A DNA stretch of 64,000 bases, taken from Bradyrhizobium sp. AUGA SZCCT0283. GTDB lineage: Bacteria > Pseudomonadota > Alphaproteobacteria > Rhizobiales > Xanthobacteraceae. The stretch covers positions 120,412 through 184,411 of the forward strand of contig NZ_JAFCLU010000014.1 of NCBI RefSeq assembly GCF_018130385.1. The letters are read 5' to 3'. Below, in pieces: positions 17,797 to 25,343 of the stretch (position 1 is its first letter; every line of letters begins with the position of its first letter). Under the pieces are notes generated by a model. It had not been told where the DNA came from. It did no database searches and worked only from the letters and a program-made list of their open reading frames with translations. A program made the translations under genes and the position numbers.

Positions 17797-18482
17797 ATGC
17801 AGCTCCGATCAAGGTTCTGGTCATCGACGACGAGCCTCCGATCCGCAAGCTGTTGCGGATGGGGTTGAGCACGCAGGGCTATGACATCCTCGAAGCCTCC
17901 AACGGCAAGATGGCGCTGGAGAAGCTGGCCGAGGGGCCGGCGCTGATCATCCTTGATCTCGGTTTGCCCGACATCCAGGGTCATGATCTGCTGCGCATGA
18001 TCCGCGCCCGCAATGAGAGCGTGCCGATCGTGGTGCTGTCGAGCCGCGGCGACGAGGCCGGCAAGGTGCAGGCGCTCGACCTCGGCGCCGACGATTACCT
18101 GACCAAGCCGTTTGGAATGGATGAGTTGCTTGCGCGGATGCGCGCGGCGCTGCGCCACCAGTTGCAGGTGCAGGGCGAGCGGCCGGTATTTCGCGCCGGC
18201 GATCTCTCGGTCGATCTGGTGCGCCGCATCGTCAAGGTCGGCGAGCGCGAAGTCAAACTGTCGCCGAAGGAGTATGAATTACTGCGCGTGCTGGTGCAGC
18301 ACGCCGGCAAGGTCCTGACCCATCGTTTCCTGCTGAAAGAGCTGTGGGATGAATTGACCGACGCGCAATATCTCCGCGTCTATGTCCGCCAGCTCCGCCA
18401 GAAGATCGAAGCCGATCCGGAGCGCCCGCAATTCGTCCTGACCGAGACCGGGATTGGCTACCGGCTGCGCGCGCCGGATTAG
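17793..18482 (+). CDS. kdpE: Response regulator KdpE (OmpR family)
   Basis: This 229-residue regulator has a receiver domain with the acidic pair (IDDEPP), the phospho-acceptor Asp55 (IILDLGLPD) and the lysine in LTKPF. A C-terminal winged-helix DNA-binding domain carries the motifs LSPKEYELLRVLVQHAGKV and YLRVYVRQLRQKIE. Its partner is KdpD, with which it is translationally coupled (ATGA overlap). It is expected to activate the kdp promoter, possibly through the paired sites at 10118-10173. Confidence 0.96.
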   Translation: MNAAPIKVLVIDDEPPIRKLLRMGLSTQGYDILEASNGKMALEKLAEGPALIILDLGLPDIQGHDLLRMIRARNESVPIVVLSSRGDEAGKVQALDLGADDYLTKPFGMDELLARMRAALRHQLQVQGERPVFRAGDLSVDLVRRIVKVGEREVKLSPKEYELLRVLVQHAGKVLTHRFLLKELWDELTDAQYLRVYVRQLRQKIEADPERPQFVLTETGIGYRLRAPD

Positions 18483-18521
18483 TCAGGGCAAGGAAGCAGC
18501 AACGGGGCCGTGACGCTGCTA

Positions 18522-18616
18522 AGAGCGTCTTCGAGCGAAGTGGATACCGGTTCGTGTGAAGAATACGCGTAAGAACAAGAATCTAGAGTTTCGGTTCTGA
18601 TTCAACCGATAGCTCT
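18522..18616. repeat. Dispersed palindromic repeat between kdpE and the TRAP genes
   Basis: The segment combines GAGCGAAGTGGATACCGGTT with AAGAATCTAGAG and a degenerate hairpin AGAG...CGGTTCTGATT...AGCTCT. The last part shares CGGTTCTGATT and the AGAG/CTCT ends with the intact hairpin at 63891-63925. I recognise this as a repeat common in Bradyrhizobium intergenic regions, from memory. It fills the gap between two convergent transcription units. Nothing else is seen in 18483-18704. Confidence 0.6.
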
Positions 18617-18704
18617 AATTTAGTCTGGGCCGGGGCGACGAGTTCGCGCGTGGTGAAGCGGGCCCTTCCCGAAGCCGAACTTCCGTTCCCCAACGAACTG
18701 GTGG

Positions 18705-20087
18705 CTATTCGAGAAAGCCGGCCAGTCTCGGCAGCCACAGACTGATGCTCGGAAAATAAATGCACAACATCAAGCCGAGGACCTGCAGCGCAACGAATGG
18801 ATACATGGCCGTGAACACGTCGTTCATGGTGACGCCCGGCGGCGCCGTGCCCTTCATGTAGAACAGCGTCGCCCCGAACGGCGGCGTCATGAACGCGGTC
18901 TGCAGATTGACCGCAACCAGCGTGCCGAACCAGGTCATCAGGGCAGCGTTGCTGCCGATGTGGTCAGAGAAGTCGTACCTCAACAGGATCGGCCCGAACA
19001 CCGGCAGGACGATCAGGCAGATCTCGATCCACTCGAACGGGAAGCCGAGCAGGAAGATCAGAACCATGACGAAGGCGAGCATTTCCCACTTGGTGTCGAT
19101 GCCGAAATGGGTGAGTGTCGAGATCATCAGGTCGTCGCCCCCGAGCACGCGGAACACGTAGGAGAAGCCGGTCGCGCCGAGGAAGATCAGGAACACGAGC
19201 CCGTTGGCGCGGCAGGAGGAATAGATCGCCTCGTTCATCATCTTGAACGTCATGCGCCTGTTCAGCGCGGCGATGAACATGGAGCCGAGTACGCCGACAG
19301 CACCGCTCTCCGTGGGCGTGGCCCAGCCGGCGAAGATCGAGCCGAGCACGATCACCAGCAGCGCCGTCATCGGGAACAGGCCCCGCCATAGCGCGTACCA
19401 GAACGCACTGCGGGTCTGCGGCCCGTAGCCGGGCGGCAGCTTGGGCGCGGCGCCCGGCTTGAAGATGGCGACGAGCACGATATAGACGAGGTAGAGGCCG
19501 GAGAGCAGGAAGCCCGGCATGATAGCGGCGAGAAACAAATTGCCTGCCGAAGTCGCCAGCATCTCCGCCATCACCACCAGCATGATGGCTGGCGGAATCA
19601 GGATGCCGAGCGTTCCGGCCGAGGCGATGGTGCCGATGGCAAGCCGCTTGTCGTAGCCCGCGGCCAGCATCTGCGGCAGCGCGATCACCGACAGCGTGAT
19701 GACAGCGGCGCCGACCACGCCGATCGGCGCCGCCAGGATCGTGCCCATCACCATCACGGAGACCGCCAGCGCGCCCGGGCACCGCTTGAGCAGGACCTCG
19801 GTCGCGTCCAGCATGTCCTTGGCGGAGCCCGATCGCTCCAGGATCGCGCCCATGAAGATGAACATGGGGATCGACGCCAGCACCGGATCGTTGGCGACCC
19901 CGCCCCACATGCGCAGCACGATATCGGACAGGCCGATCAGGTTGAAGGTGCCGAGCCAGGCGCCGAAGACGGCAAAGGCGAGCGCCAGTCCGCCCATAAT
20001 GAACGCGACCGGGTAGCCGACGAAAATGAAGAAAAACATCGACACGAACATGATCAGAGCGAGATTGTCGGCCAGCCAGTCGAGCAC
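18705..20087 (-). CDS. dctM: TRAP transporter large permease (DctM)
   Basis: This 460-residue protein is the main ion-coupled permease of a tripartite TRAP transporter. It has about twelve hydrophobic segments and the DctM signatures FIFMGAILERSG, GTLGILIPPAIMLV and ATPTESGAVG. The start is a GTG at 20087 preceded by GGGGGAC; the upstream extension of the frame has no hydrophobic character and overlaps dctQ. Together with DctQ and DctP it takes up an organic acid using a sodium or proton gradient. The substrate cannot be read from this subunit. Confidence 0.93.
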   Translation of the reverse strand: MLDWLADNLALIMFVSMFFFIFVGYPVAFIMGGLALAFAVFGAWLGTFNLIGLSDIVLRMWGGVANDPVLASIPMFIFMGAILERSGSAKDMLDATEVLLKRCPGALAVSVMVMGTILAAPIGVVGAAVITLSVIALPQMLAAGYDKRLAIGTIASAGTLGILIPPAIMLVVMAEMLATSAGNLFLAAIMPGFLLSGLYLVYIVLVAIFKPGAAPKLPPGYGPQTRSAFWYALWRGLFPMTALLVIVLGSIFAGWATPTESGAVGVLGSMFIAALNRRMTFKMMNEAIYSSCRANGLVFLIFLGATGFSYVFRVLGGDDLMISTLTHFGIDTKWEMLAFVMVLIFLLGFPFEWIEICLIVLPVFGPILLRYDFSDHIGSNAALMTWFGTLVAVNLQTAFMTPPFGATLFYMKGTAPPGVTMNDVFTAMYPFVALQVLGLMLCIYFPSISLWLPRLAGFLE

Positions 20088-20107
20088 GTTAAAGTCCCCC
20101 GGTTGGG

Positions 20108-20668
20108 TTAGACGTCGGTAATCACATGTCCGATTTGCAGATTGACTTCCCGCTCCGACTTTTGGCCAAACAGGAAGACGATCACGCGGAGCAGTACGCT
20201 GAGGATGCCGAGCACCACCATCCACAGGCCGGCTGCGTAGATGCCCTTGATGATCCAGCGGTGGGTCAGCCCGACGGTGCTGTCGGACTGCTCGCCGAGC
20301 CGATAGGACTGCGCAACGAAATCCAGGCTGTAGTAGGCGACCAGAGCCATGTAGGGCAGCGCCAGCAGGAGGCAGCCGGCGAGTTCGATCCATGCCCTGC
20401 GGCGATACGACATCATCTCGGTGAAGGTATCGACCCGCGGATGCGCGTTGATCGTGTAGCAATAGCCCATCCAAAGCGAGAAGATCGCGGCGTGGAAGTG
20501 CCATTCCAGCTCTTGCAGCCTGGTGTACGGCAGTTGCAAGCCAAACTTGCGCGCGACGACATCGAACGTGGTCACGCACGCCATGATGACGAGCAGCCAA
20601 CCGGACGCCAGAGCGACAACCTCAAGCGCCCGCCGCATAATCTCGGCCAGCTTCAGCAATGCATTCAT
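20108..20668 (-). CDS. dctQ: TRAP transporter small permease (DctQ)
   Basis: This 186-residue protein has four predicted transmembrane helices. The DctQ motif around helix 2 is recognisable in VVARKFGLQLPYTRLQELEW and in the segment with NAHPRVDTFTEMM. It is the small membrane subunit of the TRAP system and forms a functional unit with DctM. It ends 20 nt before the dctM GTG. Confidence 0.92.
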   Translation of the reverse strand: MNALLKLAEIMRRALEVVALASGWLLVIMACVTTFDVVARKFGLQLPYTRLQELEWHFHAAIFSLWMGYCYTINAHPRVDTFTEMMSYRRRAWIELAGCLLLALPYMALVAYYSLDFVAQSYRLGEQSDSTVGLTHRWIIKGIYAAGLWMVVLGILSVLLRVIVFLFGQKSEREVNLQIGHVITDV

Positions 20669-20795
20669 CGCGACAAAGTCCTACTGTGGCGCAACCCGCG
20701 GCAGCGCACCATGCGCAACCGTTCATCACCGGACGGTGAGGCTACTTCCCTGGCAGAAGCCGGCGCAGCCGCGCGCTGCACCGGGCTGCCTCCGC

Positions 20796-21869
20796 TCAAT
20801 CCTTCTGGTAGGTGGCCTTCATCGTCTGCGACACGCCCCACACCGCGAACTTCTTGCGGTAGTCCAGGTAGTGGTCGGCGACCTTCTTGAACAGCGGGTC
20901 CTTGGCCGATTCCTCCGCCAGCACTTCCAGCCACGCCTTCTCCAGCGTGGCCAGGTCCTGGTCGCTCCAGCGCTTGACCTGAACCTTGTGCTTGTCGCGC
21001 ATCTCGGCCATCGCCGCGAACTGGGCGTGGTCGCTCTCGACGTAAGTGTGCATGGTGGATTCGCCGAGGGCGATCTCGATGATCGCCTTGTTCTGATCCG
21101 ACAGCGCGTCCCACGCCGCCTTGTTCATCAGGAGCTCGCTCACTGAGGTCTGCTGATGCCAGCCTGGGAAATAGTTGTACTTGGCGATCTGGTGGAAGCC
21201 CAACTTGGTGTCCATCGTCGGCATCGAGAACTCGGTCGCGTCGATCACGCCGCGTTCCAGCGCAGGATAGATGTCAGCCGCTGCCAGAAGTTGGGTGGAG
21301 ACGCCGAGCTTCTGCATCACCTGTGCGCCAAGGCCGAAGAACCGCATCTTCAGCCCCTTGAGTTCCTCGACCGACTTGATTTCGTTGCGGAACCAGCCGG
21401 AGGTCTCGGGCGCGATGGCGAAGGAGTCGATCGCGAACAGGCCGTGCTTGGCGTAGATCTCATTGCGCAACTGGTTGCCGCCGCCGAACCATTTCCAGCC
21501 GAGGAACTCGCCGATGGGCGGGCCGAACGGCACGGTGGTGAAGAAGGCGAGCGCTGGGTACTTGCCGGTGTGGTAGCCCGGCGTCGTCCAGCACGATTCG
21601 ATCGAGCCCTTGGACACTGCGTCGAAGCACTCCAGCGGCGGGATCAGCGCGCCGGGCTCGTAGAACTTGATCTCCAATTTGCCGCCCGACAACCGCTCGA
21701 CATTCTTCGAGAAGCGCACGGCCGAGGTGCCGAGGTGTGGCAGCTGGCTGCCGAACGCGCTCTGCATCTTCCAGCGGACTTTTTCCTGCGCGTTCGCATC
21801 TGTGGTCACCGCCGTGAGGGCCAAGGCGGCTAGCCCCGCGAATCCTAATACCAGTGTGGATTTAATCAT
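20796..21869 (-). CDS. dctP: TRAP transporter substrate-binding protein (DctP)
   Basis: This 357-residue periplasmic protein begins with a signal peptide (MIKSTLVLGFAGLAALALTA, cleavage after ANA). The start at 21869 has GGGAGGAGCTGCG upstream, and a longer frame to 22028 is not supported. The mature part has DctP features: GTSAVRFSKNVERLSGG, LKMRFFGLGAQVMQKLG with the ligand arginine, and AADIYPALERGVIDATEF. These resemble the 2-oxo acid/lactate-binding branch (TakP-like), so a monocarboxylate or 2-oxo acid ligand is plausible but unproven. A 127-nt spacer separates it from dctQ. Confidence 0.9.
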   Translation of the reverse strand: MIKSTLVLGFAGLAALALTAVTTDANAQEKVRWKMQSAFGSQLPHLGTSAVRFSKNVERLSGGKLEIKFYEPGALIPPLECFDAVSKGSIESCWTTPGYHTGKYPALAFFTTVPFGPPIGEFLGWKWFGGGNQLRNEIYAKHGLFAIDSFAIAPETSGWFRNEIKSVEELKGLKMRFFGLGAQVMQKLGVSTQLLAAADIYPALERGVIDATEFSMPTMDTKLGFHQIAKYNYFPGWHQQTSVSELLMNKAAWDALSDQNKAIIEIALGESTMHTYVESDHAQFAAMAEMRDKHKVQVKRWSDQDLATLEKAWLEVLAEESAKDPLFKKVADHYLDYRKKFAVWGVSQTMKATYQKD

Positions 21870-22274
21870 CGCAGCTCCTCCCTTCGTTTCACGCAATACC
21901 GGCCCGCGGCTCACACGGCCGCAATGGTTGTTCGACGGTACGTTCGATGAGGTGGCTACGTTTTCTTTTTTGCCCTTGGAAGGTGTCGGGACGGACGTTG
22001 TCTCACCCCATTTCCGGCAGCGTGACATGAAGGCGCACAGCTGTCAAAAAAAATGCGCTTGCCAGACGGAAGCACAATTTGCGGCTCGACGTCGCGCTAT
22101 TCCTTCTACGTCCGCAGCGGGCACACTTTTCCCGAGCCGGTCGCAACGCCGATATGGTGCGCCGCGAAGACGCGAGCAATCACCAACCGAGGATCTCATC
22201 CGGACAATTGTGGATTGGCCTGGAAACTGCGGAGCGGCATGCGCGGCTTAGCCTTAGCCGTGCTTTGGGCGGCT

Positions 22275-22293
22275 CCTCGCCGAAGGGGCGAGG
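22275..22293 (-). terminator. Hairpin downstream of the acyl-CoA ligase
   Basis: CCTCGCC-GAAGG-GGCGAGG forms a 7-bp stem 14 nt beyond the ligase stop codon on the minus strand. No T-run follows, so it may be only a weak terminator. The rest of the 437-bp gap 21870-22306 holds the dctP upstream region, including a run of A residues near 22045 and no supported ORF. Confidence 0.4.
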
Positions 22294-22306
22294 ACCGTGC
22301 TCCAGT

Positions 22307-23914
22307 CTAGATCGCCGCCATCTCGCCTTTGGTCCAGGCTTCCCGCAGCTTGAATTTCTGGATCTTGCCCGATCCGGTCAGCGGGAACGCATCCACGACG
22401 AACCAGTGTTTGGGCGTCTTGTGCGGGGCAAGCGAGGCACGCATGTAGTCGACCAGTTCGTCCTTGTCGATGACGGCGCCGGGTGCCGGGCGGATGAAGG
22501 CCGCGACCTCTTCACCCCACTTCTCGTGGGGAACGCCGATGACGGCGACTTCGCCGACCTTGGGATGCTTGAACAAGAGCTCCTCCAGCTCGCGCGGATA
22601 GATGTTCTCGCCGCCGCGGATGATCATGTCCTTGAGCCGGCCTTCCACCGTGCAATAGCCGCGCGCGTCCATCGCGCAGAGATCGCCGGTATGCAGCCAG
22701 CCGTCGGCATCGATCGCGGCAGCGGTCGCCTCAGGCATTTCGAAGTAACCGAGCATCACGTGATAGCCGCGGGTGCAGAATTCGCCGACGGTGCCGATCG
22801 GAACGGTCTCGCCGGTGTTGGGGTCGATGATCTTGTTTTCCATATTGGGAAGCGGCAGGCCGATCGTGTTGGCCTTGTCCTCGACGCTGTCGGTGGTGCG
22901 GGTTTGCGCCGCGACCGGGGAGCATTCGGTCTGGCCGAAAACAATCGTAAACGGCGCGCCGAGCTTTTCTTCCAGCAGCCGCACCAGCGCGGCTGGCACC
23001 GTGGAGCCGCCCGAGCAGATCGCCTTGACCGACGAGAGGTCGGTCGCCGCGAATGTCGGGTGTTCCAGCATCGCGACCAGCATGGTGGGAACGCCGAGCA
23101 TCGCATTGCCGCGGTAGGTCCCGAGCATTTCCAGCACCAGTCCAGGCTCGAAGGCTTCGACCAGTACCTGGGTTGAGGCCTTCGATACCGCGCCGATCAC
23201 GCAGCAGACGCAGCCGCCGGTATGAAACAGCGGCATCGTGGTGACGAAGACGTCGCCGGCATCGACGCCCATCCGGTCGGCGGTGTCGGCGCCGTTGTTG
23301 AGAAGTCCGCGATGACGCAGCAGGGCGCCCTTCGGAAAGCCCGTGGTGCCCGACGTGTATTGGATCATGACGGGATCGTCAGGACTGACGGCCGGCAGCT
23401 TGATGCTTTCGTCGTCGCCAGCGGCGATGAAGGCATTCCAGTCGTCGAACGAGATGATCTCGCGCAGTTCGGGGCAGTTCGGCGCCACTGCCTGCACCGT
23501 CTCGAGCATCGGGTTGCCGCGAAAGCCGCTGACGACGAAGACGCCGGCCGAGCGCGACTGCTTCAGCACATATTCGACTTCCCGGGCGCGAAAGGCCGGA
23601 TTCACCGTGACGAGGATCATGCCCGCCATGCCGGCGCCGAATTCGAGCATCACCCATTCCGGGATGTTCTGTGCCCAGACGGCAACGCGCTCGCCCGGCT
23701 TGAAGCGCGACAGCAGCGCGCGGGCGGTGCGCTGGGCCTCACGATAAAACTGCGCGTAGGTCCATTGACGGCGCAGGCTCGGATCGGGGACGCCGGCAAT
23801 CAGGGCCAGGCGATCGGGCGCTGCCTCGGCCGCCTTGCGCAGGAGATCGCCGAACGTCATCTCCCGCACCGCCGGCGTGGTCGGTCCTGCGACGTGCGAC
23901 TTCGTCAATGCCAT
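22307..23914 (-). CDS. AMP-dependent acyl-CoA synthetase/ligase
   Basis: This 535-residue enzyme activates a carboxylic acid to its CoA thioester through an acyl-adenylate. The ANL superfamily motifs are complete: P-loop YTSGTTGFPKGAL, the A5 region with GQTECSP, GWLHTGDL, GRLKDMIIRGGENIYP, and the C-terminal catalytic lysine in GSGKIQKFKLR. Length fits a medium-chain or aryl/short-chain ligase of the FadD3/AtoE-like type. The ATG at 23914 has GGGGAGGATTTG upstream; a TTG one codon earlier is rejected. It lies upstream of the TRAP genes on the same strand, so it could activate what they import, but a 437-bp gap makes one operon uncertain. Confidence 0.88.
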   Translation of the reverse strand: MALTKSHVAGPTTPAVREMTFGDLLRKAAEAAPDRLALIAGVPDPSLRRQWTYAQFYREAQRTARALLSRFKPGERVAVWAQNIPEWVMLEFGAGMAGMILVTVNPAFRAREVEYVLKQSRSAGVFVVSGFRGNPMLETVQAVAPNCPELREIISFDDWNAFIAAGDDESIKLPAVSPDDPVMIQYTSGTTGFPKGALLRHRGLLNNGADTADRMGVDAGDVFVTTMPLFHTGGCVCCVIGAVSKASTQVLVEAFEPGLVLEMLGTYRGNAMLGVPTMLVAMLEHPTFAATDLSSVKAICSGGSTVPAALVRLLEEKLGAPFTIVFGQTECSPVAAQTRTTDSVEDKANTIGLPLPNMENKIIDPNTGETVPIGTVGEFCTRGYHVMLGYFEMPEATAAAIDADGWLHTGDLCAMDARGYCTVEGRLKDMIIRGGENIYPRELEELLFKHPKVGEVAVIGVPHEKWGEEVAAFIRPAPGAVIDKDELVDYMRASLAPHKTPKHWFVVDAFPLTGSGKIQKFKLREAWTKGEMAAI

Positions 23915-24070
23915 CAAATCCTCCCCGGTGTTGCAGGGACGGCGCCGTTCTTTGTCGCCGGCGCTTCAGGTGTCCCCAACGGCCAAAATGCCTGCCGTCG
24001 CCGGTCAATGCAAGCGGATCCGGAACCTCGTTTGGCGAAGGGAATTGATTTCGTGCAACGGAGAAAAGCC

Positions 24071-24298
24071 ATGGCACGCAAATATTCGAGGAAAGCATCC
24101 GCCGACGTCGAGCGCGCGATGAAAAAGCGCAAGGCCGGCACGTTGAAGAGCGGCCGCTCGGGCCGCAAGGTCAAGAGCCGCAAGCAGGCGATTGCGATCG
24201 GCCTTTCCGAAGCGAGGGCCAAGGGTAGGAAGGTGCCGAAGAAGGCGTCGAAGAAGCGGAAGGCGTCGAAAAAGAAGGCGAAAAAGTCGAAGAGGTAG
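24071..24298 (+). CDS. DUF6496-type very basic small protein
   Basis: This 75-residue protein contains 22 Lys and 11 Arg (44 percent). The N-terminal half is a semi-regular region (RKYSRKASADVERAMKKRK, then SRKQAIAIGLSEARAKG), and the C-terminal third is a lysine-rich tail like a histone H1 or HU-type extension. The ATG at 24071 has CAACGGAGAAAAGCC upstream. It resembles proteins labelled DUF6496. DNA or RNA binding is a reasonable inference from charge. It lies convergent to ku, separated by a palindromic repeat. Confidence 0.75.
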   Translation: MARKYSRKASADVERAMKKRKAGTLKSGRSGRKVKSRKQAIAIGLSEARAKGRKVPKKASKKRKASKKKAKKSKR

Positions 24299-24301
24299 TA
24301 T

Positions 24302-24383
24302 CGTCATTGCGAGCGAAGCGAAGCAATCCATGGTGCCGCACGCGGAGACTTGGATTGCGTCGTCGCTCCGCTCCTCGCAATGA
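24302..24383. repeat. REP-like palindromic element between DUF6496 gene and ku
   Basis: The left arm CGTCATTGCGAGCGAAGCG is followed by AAGCAATCCA, and the right arm TGGATTGCGTCGTCGCTCCG by CTCCTCGCAATGA. The arms pair over about 28 bases with a few mismatches around a 20-nt centre. The element fills the gap between two convergent genes and could stop transcription from both sides. The motif CGTCATTGCGAGCGAAGCGAAGCAATCCA is, from memory, widespread in Bradyrhizobium and relatives. Confidence 0.75.
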
Positions 24384-24397
24384 TGGATGGACCGGCC

Positions 24398-25282
24398 TCA
24401 CCCCGCCTTGCGGTGCCTGGCCGTGGACCGGTGCGCCTTCTTTGCCGTCCGGCGTGCCGGCGCCCGCCGCGACGCCGGCGCATGCGCACGGCGCTTCGCC
24501 GCCGGCTTACCCTTCAGGCTCGCCTTCAGCGCATCCATCAGATTGATGACATTGTCCGGCTTTTCCTCGGGCTCGGCGACCTTGATCGGCTTGCCGGCAG
24601 CCTTGCGCCGCACCAGTGCCTTCAGCGCGTCCTCGTACTCATCCTTGAACTTGGAGGGATCGAAATGCGCCGCCTTGGTATGCAGGATATGGCCCGCGAG
24701 TTCGACCATGTCCTTGGTGATCTTCGGGGTCTTGATATCTTCGAAGAAGTCGTCCTCGTCGCGCAGTTCGTAGGGATATCGCAGCGTGGTGCCGAGCAGG
24801 CCTTTGCCCAGCGGCTCGATCGCCATGACGTGCTCGCGGTTGGTCAGCACGATGCGCGCCAGCGCAACCCGCTCCTCATCCTTCATGGCGTCGCGGATCA
24901 CGGCGAAGGCGTCGATTGCGGCCTTGCCGTCGGGGGCGATGTAGTAGGGATGGTTGTAATAGCGCTTGTCGATCTCGTCTCTCGGCACAAAACTGTCGAT
25001 CTCAATGGTGTGATTGCTCTCGATCTGGACGGCTTCGAGTTCCTCCTTTTCGATCTCGACATACTGGCCCTTCTTCAGCTCATAGCCGCGGCCCTTCTGG
25101 TCGCTCTCGACGACATCGCCGGTCTCGGCGTCGATCATCTGCTGCTTCAGCCGGTTGCCGGTCTCCCTGTTAATCATGTGGAAGCGGGTTTTCTCGACCG
25201 ATGTCGAGGCCGGATACAGCACGACCGGGCATGACACCAGGGAGAGCTTTAGCGTGCCTTTCCAGTAGGCGCGGGGGGCCAT
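24398..25282 (-). CDS. ku: Non-homologous end-joining protein Ku
   Basis: This 294-residue protein has the bacterial Ku core from its first residues (MAPRAYWKGTLKLSLVSCPV) through KGRGYELKKGQYVEIEKEEL and the region TKDMVELAGHIL. A basic Ala/Lys/Arg-rich C-terminal tail follows, as in many Ku proteins that bind DNA beyond the ring. Ku binds double-strand ends as a homodimer and recruits LigD. The ATG at 25282 has CTGGAG upstream; longer frames add nothing conserved. It is divergent from ligD, and an EcfG-type promoter faces it at 25317-25341. Confidence 0.95.
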   Translation of the reverse strand: MAPRAYWKGTLKLSLVSCPVVLYPASTSVEKTRFHMINRETGNRLKQQMIDAETGDVVESDQKGRGYELKKGQYVEIEKEELEAVQIESNHTIEIDSFVPRDEIDKRYYNHPYYIAPDGKAAIDAFAVIRDAMKDEERVALARIVLTNREHVMAIEPLGKGLLGTTLRYPYELRDEDDFFEDIKTPKITKDMVELAGHILHTKAAHFDPSKFKDEYEDALKALVRRKAAGKPIKVAEPEEKPDNVINLMDALKASLKGKPAAKRRAHAPASRRAPARRTAKKAHRSTARHRKAG

Positions 25283-25316
25283 TGCAGTCTCCAGCATGGT
25301 TGGGTTTGGGAACTTC

Positions 25317-25341
25317 AACGGTTAGTATGGGTTTTCGTTCC
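25317..25341 (-). promoter_or_regulatory. EcfG-type general-stress promoter of ku
   Basis: On the minus strand the sequence reads GGAAC-N16-CGTT, a full match to the alphaproteobacterial EcfG (sigma of the general stress response) consensus. The -35 element is at 25341-25337 and the -10 element at 25320-25317, 35 bp upstream of the ku ATG. The distance and orientation are right for ku transcription. Confidence 0.7.
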
Positions 25342-25343
25342 GG

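Noticed and set aside
18705..20600. 631-codon version of DctM
   Set aside because: The first 171 codons overlap dctQ and have no membrane character. The GTG at 20087 with GGGGGAC upstream gives a normal-length DctM.
22079..24298. Plus-strand frames overlapping the acyl-CoA ligase and running into the DUF6496 gene
   Set aside because: Only the last 75 codons from ATG 24071, which has a good ribosome-binding site, are a plausible protein. The upstream part is antisense to the ligase.
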